A stretch of 64,000 nt of DNA from JAANXG01 sp963731035 (GTDB lineage Bacteria; Pseudomonadota; Gammaproteobacteria; Arenicellales; JAANXG01), in contig CAVSUY010000013.1 in NCBI GenBank assembly GCA_963731035.1, forward strand, positions 1-64,000. Direction: 5' to 3'. Positions 19,313-27,264 of the stretch are shown here, in pieces; the stretch's first letter is position 1, and every line of letters begins with the position of its first letter. The notes beneath the pieces were generated by a model that saw only the letters and a list, made by a program, of their open reading frames with translations, was not told the DNA's origin and did not search any database. The translations under genes were made by a program, and so were the position numbers.

Positions 19313-20074
19313 TCAACTCATTCCCGGCGCGTCGGGGAACAGTGCCCGCAGGCCGGCCACCAGCTCGTCGACCATGGCCTTGAGTAGCACTTCACCCTTA
19401 TCTGCGCTGGCCCGGGTCGGATCCCCGGTCGCTCCCGTCCGACTGTAGCCCGGCCCCGCGGCGGGGTCGTCCCGCAGGGTGATGGGTGAATGAAAGACCG
19501 TACGCGGCGCCGCATCGTCCGGCTCCGGCTCGGCCAGGTCCATCCGCACTCTCGAGCGATCAATAGCGAGCATGAGCGAGGTCTCGTGCTCGTCCGCGTG
19601 ACCGCCTCGGGGGTTGTCGAGGACATGCAGTGCACCCAGACCGAGCGTCCGGATGTCGGCCACATGCGCAGCGACGCCGGTACGGTCCAACACGTCACGA
19701 ACAGCGAGTGCCAGCGGCGCCTCTGTGGACACACCCGTATTGATCACCGCGATGCGCCGTGCGCCATCCCGCACGAGTTTCTCCAGCACATCCGTCACCA
19801 AGGCGATGAAGGTGGTGTAGCGAAGCGTCTGGCTGCCGGGATACTCCGCGAAGGCCGGGTAGTAGCCGGCGTCGATCACCGGCGCTACCAGCACCGGCAG
19901 CGCCCGGGCCACCCGGTCAGACAGGGCCCGGGCGAGGAGGCGATCTGTACCAAGGGGCAGATGCGGGCCGTGAGCCTTGGCGGCCGCGCCGACGGGGACC
20001 ACGACCACGGCACCGCTGGACAGGCGTGTACTGGCCTCGGGCCAGGTCAGATTCTCGAGCCATTCACCGGACAT
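19313..20074 (-). CDS. Creatininase-family amidohydrolase homologue
   Basis: 253 residues with the creatininase fold: GAAAKAHGPHLPLGTD (residues about 29-44), AEYPGSQTLRYTTF, VINTGVST and GGHADEHETSLMLA. Family members bind two metals through an E(x)H pair, an Asp and a later His/Glu pair. Here the Glu expected just before the HGPHLP histidine is Ala (KAHG), and the usual NGHGGN motif is NTGVST, so activity is uncertain. It shares strand and a 154-base gap with the peptidase upstream of it. No creatine or mycofactocin genes are near. Confidence 0.75.
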   Translation of the reverse strand: MSGEWLENLTWPEASTRLSSGAVVVVPVGAAAKAHGPHLPLGTDRLLARALSDRVARALPVLVAPVIDAGYYPAFAEYPGSQTLRYTTFIALVTDVLEKLVRDGARRIAVINTGVSTEAPLALAVRDVLDRTGVAAHVADIRTLGLGALHVLDNPRGGHADEHETSLMLAIDRSRVRMDLAEPEPDDAAPRTVFHSPITLRDDPAAGPGYSRTGATGDPTRASADKGEVLLKAMVDELVAGLRALFPDAPGMS

Positions 20075-20286
20075 AGGGGTGAATTGTAAAGTAAAGTATT
20101 AACAACTGGCCCTGTAGACAATTCGGTCGAAGCACACCACAGGCAGGCACCGTTTGAGGTGAAAGCTCATCGCGATTCCCGCCACTGGTCTTTGTCGCCG
20201 TTTTTAGGGATACTTGGCCGGTCGTAGCCTCAAATAATAGACCAAAATGTTGCAGCGCAATGCTCACAACAGAGGTGACAGTGATC

Positions 20287-20844
20287 ATGAAGAACGACCA
20301 GAAATTCAGCGCCAGACGGCGCTCTGCCTTGCGGAAATCATTGAAGGGGATGGCGGCCACGGGTGTCGTGGCGGGTACGCAGGTCTGGAAGAAACCCATT
20401 GTGGGATTCGTTACCCTTCCGGTCCACGCGCAGACGTCGTCAGGATTGACTATCACCCGATTGCGGGTAAGCAGTGCCGACGCCGGCGACGGGAATCTGG
20501 CGGTCAACGACCCGCCGCCCGGCACCAATGTCGGTACCATCAGCGGCGCCGACGACACGGGCGCTATCGTCATACAGGGCCTGATCAGCCCTCCGCCGGC
20601 AGCCGGGACCCAGGTCCAGATTTCCGGTGTGCCCGCCACCCCCATTGACAACGGGAACGTGAACTGCATTTTCAACAGTCCGCCCACTCCATGTCCTGTC
20701 TCGGTACCCGTGGACACCACGAATGGGGAGTTCTCCCTCCATACGGGGATCGAAGGGCTTGATGACTCTACCAACACGTACACCCTGACTTTCAGCGTGG
20801 TGGGGCTGCCCGATACGGTGATCGCCTTCAACGTCGAGCCATAG
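20287..20844 (+). CDS. Tat-signal secreted protein of unknown function
   Basis: 185 residues starting at ATG 20287, chosen because AGAGGTGACAG precedes it; an ATG at 20260 is in frame but has no good site. The N-terminus has a twin-arginine type signal (RRRSALRKSLKG, hydrophobic GMAATGVVAG, then a WKKPIVGFVTLPVHAQ ending typical of HAQ cleavage sites) covering about residues 10-48. The mature part is rich in Thr, Gly, Asp and Pro with alternating beta-strand patterns and a NCIFNSPPTPCPVS segment with two cysteines. No family was recognised. A stem-loop and a JmjC oxygenase gene follow on the same strand. Confidence 0.7.
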   Translation: MKNDQKFSARRRSALRKSLKGMAATGVVAGTQVWKKPIVGFVTLPVHAQTSSGLTITRLRVSSADAGDGNLAVNDPPPGTNVGTISGADDTGAIVIQGLISPPPAAGTQVQISGVPATPIDNGNVNCIFNSPPTPCPVSVPVDTTNGEFSLHTGIEGLDDSTNTYTLTFSVVGLPDTVIAFNVEP

Positions 20845-20865
20845 GCCGGGCCGACATGCTCGTAC

Positions 20866-20909
20866 GGCGGTTCGCATGCATTCTCCCGGGTCGGAAGATG
20901 CGAACCGCC
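20866..20909 (+). promoter_or_regulatory. Perfect 12-bp stem-loop between secreted protein and JmjC gene
   Basis: GGCGGTTCGCAT (20866-20877) and ATGCGAACCGCC (20898-20909) form a perfect stem with a 20-base loop. It lies 22 bases after the upstream stop and 28 bases before the downstream ATG. No T-run follows, so attenuation or mRNA processing is as likely as termination. Confidence 0.6.
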
Positions 20910-20937
20910 CGCGGTCACCTAGCGGCAAAGATCTAGG

Positions 20938-22179
20938 ATGCCCATGTTCGGTATAGCGGGCTTGCTCGCGCCTTGTCCCGTGCCGACCTTCCTTCGGGAA
21001 GACTTCGGTCGCAGGGCCCGTTACCAGGCTGGCACCGGCGCCAAGTTCGAGGGTCTGTTTTCCTGGGAGGACATCAATCACCTGCTGAATACGACCAGCC
21101 CGCGCGGCTCCATCAAGCTGGTCTACGACAAGAAAACGCTCGAACCCGCGCAGCTCGCCAACCTGGCCCATTGGCTCAACGAAGGCGCCACCCTGGTCAT
21201 CGACTGGCTGCAGACGCTGGACGAGTTCGTGTACCGCTTCGCGCAGGAGCTGGCGCGGGACGTGAATACGCCGGTCAACATCAATTGCTACGTCTCCTGT
21301 CCCAACAAGCAGGGATTCGATCTGCATTTCGACAAGCACGACGTCTTCATCGTCCAGGTGGAAGGGCGGAAGCAATGGCGGGTGTTCGAGCCGACGCTGG
21401 AGAAAGCGCCCCTGCAATCCATGGAATACAACCTGGCCGACTGCCAGCCGCCCGACCCGGAAAAAGACGCTCCATACTGCGACTGCACGCTCGATGTGGG
21501 CGACGTCCTGTATATCCCGCGGGGACACTGGCACTACGCCGTGGCGGAAACGCCGTCCATTCATCTTACCGTGGGCCTGTCTCCCACCTCCGGCATCGAC
21601 CTTCTCAACTGGATCACGGCGGAGCTCACGCAAAGCGAGGAGTTCTTCCGCAGGGACATACCGATCGCCATGGCGCCGGAGCTCGGCGGCCCCGGCGGGC
21701 TGGTGCCGATCGCGGACTACATCGAAGAGTTCAAGAGCCGGATCAGGGACATCATGGGCCGGGACGACCTGGTGGACCTGATCGTGCACAACTGCATGCT
21801 GAGGAACCAGTTGCGCCGCGAATCGAAGCTGCCGTTCATCTGGGATCTCGAGGCTTCATTGACGCCGGAGACGAAATTCTCGCTCCTGGACACACAGAAA
21901 GCACTCATTCGCTACGATGAGGCGGAAGACTGCACGATCGTCTATCTGCGCGGCTCCCGGCTCAAGCTCGACCAGTTCCCGGAGTCTCTGGTTCGGGCAT
22001 TATTCGAGAGCGCGGGCGGTTTCTCCGGATCTTCGATAATGAAGCGCTCGCCCGGATTTTCCTGGAACCAGGTCAAGTCCCTGTTGACGGAGATGTATCG
22101 AAGCGGGGTGATCATCAATGTCGACGAAGCGCAACCGGGCGAACAGGAACTACCCGACGCCGGGCGGCTGGCCGGCTGA
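20938..22179 (+). CDS. JmjC-domain (ROX/cupin_4-type) Fe(II)/2-oxoglutarate oxygenase
   Basis: 413 residues, cytosolic. The JmjC core keeps the iron-binding HxD...H facial triad: H130-F-D132 in DLHFDKHDVFIVQVEGRKQW and the distal His in YIPRGHWHYA (H199). The layout matches bacterial ribosomal-oxygenase-like proteins: JmjC barrel (about 90-220), helical dimerisation region (about 220-330) and a C-terminal winged-helix-like domain (about 335-405). Such enzymes hydroxylate protein side chains; the E. coli relative acts on ribosomal protein L16. An ATG at 20944 with TAGGATG upstream is an alternative start. The Tat-signal protein gene upstream is a possible substrate (inference); convergent bipA is the other neighbour. 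Confidence 0.8.
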   Translation: MPMFGIAGLLAPCPVPTFLREDFGRRARYQAGTGAKFEGLFSWEDINHLLNTTSPRGSIKLVYDKKTLEPAQLANLAHWLNEGATLVIDWLQTLDEFVYRFAQELARDVNTPVNINCYVSCPNKQGFDLHFDKHDVFIVQVEGRKQWRVFEPTLEKAPLQSMEYNLADCQPPDPEKDAPYCDCTLDVGDVLYIPRGHWHYAVAETPSIHLTVGLSPTSGIDLLNWITAELTQSEEFFRRDIPIAMAPELGGPGGLVPIADYIEEFKSRIRDIMGRDDLVDLIVHNCMLRNQLRRESKLPFIWDLEASLTPETKFSLLDTQKALIRYDEAEDCTIVYLRGSRLKLDQFPESLVRALFESAGGFSGSSIMKRSPGFSWNQVKSLLTEMYRSGVIINVDEAQPGEQELPDAGRLAG

Positions 22180-22236
22180 ACGTCCCTCACCCTGACCCGC
22201 GGTTCGACCCCGGGGAATTCGGAAGGGGGAAGCTCC

Positions 22237-22394
22237 TGGCAGGCTGTTGAAAAACAGCCTGCTCGTGCGAGACACGGATGTCTCGCCGCGAATCAAGCAC
22301 TGTAGGTGTTTGATTCGGCGTAGCCGAGTGCGGACAGGCACCGCGCGCGGCGCGTTGAAAAAGGCCAGGAAGGCGTTTTTCGTGCATCCTGCTA
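22237..22394 (+). repeat. Structured multi-hairpin repeat element, copy 1
   Basis: About 158 bases between convergent genes. In order: hairpin GCAGGCTGTT-GAAA-AACAGCCTGC (22239-22262), stem CGAGAC/GTCTCG, stem GAATCAAGCAC/GTGTTTGATTC, a GC-rich segment, then TTGAAAAAGGCC...TTTTTCGTGCATCC. Its ends (GGCAGGCTGTTGAAAAA and TTTTTCGTGCATCCTGCTAG) are imperfect inverted repeats. Copy 2 at 34314-34420 lies in the opposite orientation. No coding capacity, so a MITE-like or 3'-UTR element. Confidence 0.75.
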
Positions 22395-22407
22395 GGGACC
22401 AACGCTG

Positions 22408-24237
22408 CTAAGCCCGCTTCCGGGCCTCCTGCTTGCGGCGGCCTTCGCTCAGGTGCTCCTTGCGCAGGCGGATCGCCTTCGGGGTGATCTCCACCAGCTC
22501 GTCGTCGTCGATGAACTCGAGGGCCTGCTCCAGGGTAAGGCGCACCGGGGGCGTGAGCAGGACGTTGTCGTCCCGGCCGGCGGCGCGGATGTTGGTGAGC
22601 TGCTTGCCCTTCAAAGGATTCACCGTGAGGTCGTTGGGACGCACGTGCTCGCCGACGACCTGCCCTTCGTAGACGTCGTCCCCGGGACCCACGAACATCT
22701 TGCCGCGCTCCTGCAGGTTGAACAGGGCATAGGCCACGGCCTTTCCGGTCGCATTCGAAATCAGTACGCCGCTGGGGCGGGCGCCGATGGCACCGGGACG
22801 GTAGGGCCCGTAGTGATCGAACACGTGATGCATGACGCCGCTTCCGGCAGTGATAGTGCGGAATTCCGTCTGGAAACCGATCAAGCCCCTGGCCGGGATC
22901 AGGAAGTCGAGCCGCACGCGGCCCTTGCCGTCCGGCGCCATGTCGCGCAGCTCGCCGCGCCTCTCACCGAGGCGCTCCATCACCGCGCCCTGGTGCTGCT
23001 CCTCGACATCCACCACCAGCTGCTCCCACGGCTCGCAGCGCTTGCCGTCGATGTCGCGAATGATGGCAGCCGGGCGGGAAACCGCGAGCTCGTAGCCTTC
23101 CCGGCGCATGGTTTCGATGAGGATCGCCAAGTGCAGCTCTCCACGCCCCGAGATCCTGAAGCGCTCGGGGTCCGAGGTGTCCTCGACCCGCAACGCCACG
23201 TTATGGCTGGCCTCGCGCATCAGCCTCTCGCGCAGTTGACGCGAGGTAAGATATTTTCCTTCCCGGCCGGCGAACGGCGAATTGTTGACCCGGAAAGTCA
23301 TGGTTATGGTGGGCTCGTCCACCACCAGCGCCGGCAGGGACTCCGGCATCGCCGGATCGCACAGCGTCTCGGAGATGCCCAGGTTCTCCACCCCGGTGAC
23401 GGCGATGATATCGCCGGCCACGGCCTCGTCCACTTCGATACGCTTGAGGCCGTGGAACCCCAGCACCTGGAGCACCCGGCCTGTGCGCCGGCCGCCGTTG
23501 CGATCGATGACGGTCACCGGCGAGTTGGGACGGATGCGACCCCGGCTGACGCGGCCGATACCGATGACACCGACATAGCTGGAATAGTCCAGGGTGCTGA
23601 TCTGCATCTGGAATGGTCCTTCCGAGGCGACGGGCGGCGCCGGTGCGTGCTCGACGACCGCTTCGAACAGCGGCGTCATGTCGCCACCGTGCACGTCCGG
23701 TTCGAGCCCGGCGTAACCGCGCAGCGCGGAAGCATAGATCACCGGGAAATCCAGCTGCTCGTCGGTAGCGCCGAGGTTGTCGAACAGATCGAAAGTGCGG
23801 TTCAGGACCCAACCGGGACGCGCACCGTCCCGGTCGACCTTGTTGATCACCACGATGGGACTGAGACCGTGCTCGAAGGCTTTGCGGGTGACAAACCGAG
23901 TCTGCGGCATCGGACCGTCCACGGCGTCCACCAGCAGCAGCACCGAATCCACCATGGACAGGATGCGCTCGACTTCGCCGCCGAAATCGGCGTGACCCGG
24001 CGTGTCCACAATATTGATCCGATACAGCACATCGCCGCGCCGCCAGGCGATGGCGGTGTTCTTGGACAGAATCGTGATGCCCCGCTCGCGTTCCAGGTCA
24101 TTCGAATCCATGATGCGATCGGGCGCGCCGGAGCGGGCGTCCAAGGTGCCGGACTGGCGAAGCAATTGGTCGACCAGCGTGGTCTTGCCGTGGTCCACGT
24201 GGGCGATGATGGCGATGTTGCGAACCTTGTCGATCAT
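22408..24237 (-). CDS. typA: Ribosome-associated GTPase TypA/BipA
   Basis: Translation-factor-like GTPase that helps 50S subunit assembly and stress adaptation. It is 609 residues from ATG 24237, where the homology begins (MIDKVRNIAIIAHVDHGKTT); the open frame upstream is not family sequence. G1 AHVDHGKT, G2 RERGITI, G3 DTPGHADFGGE and G4 NKVDRDGARP are all intact, followed by EF-G-like domains and the BipA-specific C-terminus (PPVRLTLEQALEFIDDDELV then VEITPKAIRLRK). Copy 1 of the hairpin element lies directly beyond its stop. Confidence 0.96.
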   Translation of the reverse strand: MIDKVRNIAIIAHVDHGKTTLVDQLLRQSGTLDARSGAPDRIMDSNDLERERGITILSKNTAIAWRRGDVLYRINIVDTPGHADFGGEVERILSMVDSVLLLVDAVDGPMPQTRFVTRKAFEHGLSPIVVINKVDRDGARPGWVLNRTFDLFDNLGATDEQLDFPVIYASALRGYAGLEPDVHGGDMTPLFEAVVEHAPAPPVASEGPFQMQISTLDYSSYVGVIGIGRVSRGRIRPNSPVTVIDRNGGRRTGRVLQVLGFHGLKRIEVDEAVAGDIIAVTGVENLGISETLCDPAMPESLPALVVDEPTITMTFRVNNSPFAGREGKYLTSRQLRERLMREASHNVALRVEDTSDPERFRISGRGELHLAILIETMRREGYELAVSRPAAIIRDIDGKRCEPWEQLVVDVEEQHQGAVMERLGERRGELRDMAPDGKGRVRLDFLIPARGLIGFQTEFRTITAGSGVMHHVFDHYGPYRPGAIGARPSGVLISNATGKAVAYALFNLQERGKMFVGPGDDVYEGQVVGEHVRPNDLTVNPLKGKQLTNIRAAGRDDNVLLTPPVRLTLEQALEFIDDDELVEITPKAIRLRKEHLSEGRRKQEARKRA

Positions 24238-24489
24238 GGGCGAATTAGCGGGCTGTTTCGAGAACCACCCGCGGCCGGCGGCGGTCAAGATAGTGAATCA
24301 TGGGGAACCGGAGTATTCAGTAGGCCGGCGGAACCTGGGACGGGGCGGATTCTATATCAAAACCAGGGATCCGGCCCGGTTTTTACGCGAGTGGCGATAC
24401 CTTCGTAGATTCAGCGCAACGCGCGTGGCTTGGTTGATCCGCCCCGCGCCGTGTGCATAATCACCGGCTCACACCAATGTAAGCATCAG

Positions 24490-25323
24490 ATGGGGACGCT
24501 TCGCGAAAGACACAAGATGTTCCGGCAACTGCATGAGTCCGGCTGCTTCGTGATTCCCAACCCCTGGGACATGGGCTCGGCCCGGATGATGGCGGCGCTC
24601 GGCGCCCGGGCCCTGGCAACCACCAGCGCCGGCTTTGCCTTCACCCTCGGCCGGCCCGATCTCGGGGGAGTCACCCGGGATGAGGCGCTGGCGCACGCCG
24701 AGGGCATTGTATCGGCCACTTCGTTGCCGGTGAGCGGCGACTTCGAGAACGGTTTCGCGGACGAGCCCGACCGGGTGGCCGAGGCCGTGCGGCTGGCGCG
24801 CGAGGTGGGGCTCTCCGGGTGCTCAATCGAGGATACGTGCATGGCCGAAGGCAACCCGCCCTACGGCTTCGAGGCGGCCGTGGATCGCATCCGGGCGGCA
24901 GCCGATGCCGCCCGCTCCCTGCCGGATCCCTTCGTGCTATGCGCCCGCGCCGATGGCGTGCTGCACGGATCCTACGACATGAACGAAGCCGTTCGCCGGG
25001 TCCAGGCCTTCGAAAGAGCGGGAGCCGATCTGCTGTATGTACCGTTGGTCCCGGACGCCACAGCCCTGCAACGGGTCACGCGCGCCGTCTCCGGACCAGT
25101 CAACGCCTTGGCCGCGGGCGCCGTGGCGCGCATGACCGTCACCGAGATTGCCCGGGCCGGCGTGCGCCGCATCTCGGTGGGCTCGATGGTGGCAAGGCTC
25201 ACTCACGCAGCAATTCGCGACGCCATGCGGAGCATGCTCGGCGAGGGCCGTTTCGCGATCTTCTCGGGGGCCGCGAATGGAAGCGAGGTCGACGAGTTGC
25301 TGATCAAGGGCGGGGCGTCCTGA
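24490..25323 (+). CDS. Isocitrate lyase/PEP mutase superfamily protein
   Basis: 277-residue TIM-barrel enzyme. FVIPNPWDMGSARMMAALGA and VSGDFENGFAD (metal-binding Asp/Glu), then GCSIEDT and FVLCARADG, mark the oxaloacetase/PEP-mutase-like branch. The isocitrate lyase catalytic KKCGH motif is absent, so cleavage of a 2-hydroxy or 2-oxo acid C-C or C-P bond is possible but the substrate cannot be assigned. ATG 24490 begins the family homology; the earlier start at 24430 is unsupported. Single gene. Confidence 0.82.
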   Translation: MGTLRERHKMFRQLHESGCFVIPNPWDMGSARMMAALGARALATTSAGFAFTLGRPDLGGVTRDEALAHAEGIVSATSLPVSGDFENGFADEPDRVAEAVRLAREVGLSGCSIEDTCMAEGNPPYGFEAAVDRIRAAADAARSLPDPFVLCARADGVLHGSYDMNEAVRRVQAFERAGADLLYVPLVPDATALQRVTRAVSGPVNALAAGAVARMTVTEIARAGVRRISVGSMVARLTHAAIRDAMRSMLGEGRFAIFSGAANGSEVDELLIKGGAS

Positions 25324-25472
25324 CGGCGGCGGGCGACACCCCCCGTCACATCCACGCTTGCCAGTCGACCGGCCATGTTTGCTAGGGTCGTGATCCGCAT
25401 GGTCGCTTGAGAACTCGCTCGGTGGTTCTTTAGTTCAAGGCCAACCATAGATGAGCAACAAAGGTATCCACC

Positions 25473-26108
25473 ATGACGTTCGAGTTACGACCAAGCTGCA
25501 CCAAGACGCTCCTGCTGACCGGAGTTATCGCCCTGAGTATGGCCGGTGTTTCAGGAAGTTCCTTGGCCCAGACAGGCGGCGCGCAGCCGACGCCCGCGGT
25601 CCAGCTTCCCAAGGAAACCGTTCAAAAGCTCAAGGCTAAGCAAATGGAAATCCAGCAGCTCACGAGTCAGTTGCGCGAGGTCGAGAAAAAGGCGACCGCC
25701 GCCGACCCGACGCTGCAAGACAAGCAGGAGAAATACCGCGATCTCGTCATGAGGACCATGAAGGACGAGGGTTTCGACCCGAAAGCCGCGTTGGAGCGCA
25801 TGCGCGCATTGCAGGCGGAGCTGCAGGGCGGCACCGATCTCGACACGCAGCAACGACAGCAGAAAATGCAAACGCTGGGACAGCGGAGGCGGGAATTCCA
25901 CCAAAGGCAGCAGCAGGCAATGCAGGTCGACGAGGTTAAGACCGCCCGTGAAGCTCTCAGCGAAGACATCAAGTCGGCCATGGAGGAACAGGATCCCCGG
26001 TTCCAGGACGAGGTCGCCCAACTCAACCAGCTGCGACAGGAGTATCGGGCGCTGCTGCGACAAGCATTGATGCAACGCCAGGGCGACGGGCAGACACCAC
26101 AAGGTTGA
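25473..26108 (+). CDS. Secreted Gln-rich coiled-coil protein, function unknown
   Basis: 211 residues. An N-terminal signal peptide (about 1-32, CTKTLLLTGVIALSMAGVSG then SSLAQ) is followed by an almost wholly helical, charged, Gln-rich region with heptad patterns (KLKAKQMEIQQLTSQLREVE; LRQEYRALLRQALMQRQ). Cysteine is absent from the mature part. It is reminiscent of small periplasmic coiled-coil chaperones or OmpH/Spy-like proteins, but no family motif is recognised. A stem-loop CGCTTCCC/GGGAAGCG lies about 12 bases after the stop. Confidence 0.65.
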   Translation: MTFELRPSCTKTLLLTGVIALSMAGVSGSSLAQTGGAQPTPAVQLPKETVQKLKAKQMEIQQLTSQLREVEKKATAADPTLQDKQEKYRDLVMRTMKDEGFDPKAALERMRALQAELQGGTDLDTQQRQQKMQTLGQRRREFHQRQQQAMQVDEVKTAREALSEDIKSAMEEQDPRFQDEVAQLNQLRQEYRALLRQALMQRQGDGQTPQG

Positions 26109-26306
26109 CACTGTCCGCCGCGCTTCCCGTCCCCGGGGAAGCGGGATCGCCCTTCCGCGGGAATTGGGAAGCGCGGTGTGTCGTCTGAGCGGCGGCGGCC
26201 TCGCCGTTCGCATCGCCGACGGCGCGAGGGGCGAGGTGGCTGAAGTGGCCTCTCAGCTGAGCGTCATGGCTGAGACTTTCGCCTTGTGCCGCGCTGACCG
26301 CACCCC

Positions 26307-26420
26307 GATGACTTGATACAAGCCGCCGACCGCGCCCTCTACCGCGGTTCGGACGCCGGAAGGGGCAGAGCAGTGCCGGCGCGTGCCTGGCGGCCGCGGA
26401 CGAGCGCTCTTCGAGCCTAA
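26307..26420 (+). pseudogene. Remnant of a GGDEF-domain C-terminus
   Basis: Frame 26307-26420 reads DDLIQAADRALYRGSDAGRG and ends in TAA after 37 codons. DDLIQAADxALYRAKxxGRN is the near-invariant end of diguanylate cyclase GGDEF domains. The preceding codons (DRTP) continue in another frame, with SQLSVMAE-like sequence further up, so the rest is decayed. No start codon or upstream domain survives. It fills most of an otherwise gene-free 320-base gap. Different from the GGDEF gene at 5326. Confidence 0.6.
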
Positions 26421-26428
26421 GGACAGGG

Positions 26429-27208
26429 TCAGTTCATGTGCCACCCGTGGCTCACCACCACGGACTGGCCGGTGAGGGCGTTGGTGGGGAACGCGGCAAA
26501 GAACACCGCCAGTCGGGCCACGTCTTCCATGGTGGTGAATTCCTTGTCGACGGTCCCGCCCAGCATGACATCCTCGATCACTTCCTGCTCAGAGATGCCG
26601 AGGTCCTCGGCCTGCTCCGGGATCTGCTTCTCCACCAGCGGAGTCTTGACGAAGCCCGGACAGATGACATTCGCACGGACGCCGTGCTTGGCGCCCTCCT
26701 CCGCCATCACCCGCGCAAGACCCAGCAGTCCGTGCTTGGCGGTGACGTAGGCCGATTTCAGGGGCGAGGCTTCGTGGCTGTGCACCGAACCCATGTAGAT
26801 CAGCGAGCCACTGCCCTGCGGGTACATGTACTTGACGCAGGCCTTGGTGGTGAGAAATCCGCCGTACACATGGATGGACACCAGCTTCTTGAAGTCTTCG
26901 AACGTGAAGTCTTCGATCGGATGGACGATCTGGATACCCGCGTTGGAAACCAGTGTATCGATGCGTTTCCATTCGCCCGCGATCCTGTCGATGCCCGCGT
27001 TCACGGCATTCTCGTCAGTGACGTCCATCTCGACGGACATGGCCGTGCCGCCGGCATCCTCGATGGTACGGACGGTCTCTCCGGCACCGTCCATGTTCAC
27101 GTCGCACACTGCAACACGAGCGCCTTCGCCGGCGAATTTGACTGCAATCTCCCGTCCAATGCCGCTGCCGGCACCCGTGATCACGGTGACGTTGTCATTC
27201 AGGTTCAT
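26429..27208 (-). CDS. bdhA: D-3-hydroxybutyrate dehydrogenase
   Basis: NAD-dependent classical SDR converting (R)-3-hydroxybutyrate to acetoacetate, linking PHB turnover to the acetoacetate made by liuE. It is 259 residues. TGAGSGIGREIA binds NAD; the catalytic Ser is in MGSVHSHEAS, with Tyr and Lys in SAYVTAKHGLLG. KSAYVTAKHG, CPGFVKTPLVEKQIPEQAE and the C-terminal SHGWHMN are characteristic of 3-hydroxybutyrate dehydrogenase. A strong AAGGAG lies 7-8 bases before the ATG. The patatin gene lies 56 bases upstream on the same strand, suggesting an operon. Confidence 0.92.
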   Translation of the reverse strand: MNLNDNVTVITGAGSGIGREIAVKFAGEGARVAVCDVNMDGAGETVRTIEDAGGTAMSVEMDVTDENAVNAGIDRIAGEWKRIDTLVSNAGIQIVHPIEDFTFEDFKKLVSIHVYGGFLTTKACVKYMYPQGSGSLIYMGSVHSHEASPLKSAYVTAKHGLLGLARVMAEEGAKHGVRANVICPGFVKTPLVEKQIPEQAEDLGISEQEVIEDVMLGGTVDKEFTTMEDVARLAVFFAAFPTNALTGQSVVVSHGWHMN

Positions 27209-27264
27209 ATGATATCTCCTTCATAGCGAAACGAATTCAAGATGTAAGTGCCGCGCCTGGTGCG

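Noticed and set aside
20064..20918. 284-residue minus-strand frame over the Tat-signal gene
   Set aside because: No motif, no good start site, and the plus strand has a clear ribosome-binding site and signal peptide.
22237..22394. Hairpin element considered as an insertion sequence
   Set aside because: No transposase coding capacity in about 158 bases and no clear target-site duplication; kept only as a structured repeat.
22453..24408. 651-residue open frame antisense to bipA
   Set aside because: Its length follows from GC-rich codon bias opposite a long real gene; no domain or motif is readable, while the minus strand encodes a complete BipA.
27205..27230. AAGGAGATATCATATG before bdhA resembles an expression-vector ribosome site
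   Set aside because: The flanking sequence is native operon DNA on both sides and no other vector sequence is present; a strong natural Shine-Dalgarno explains it.
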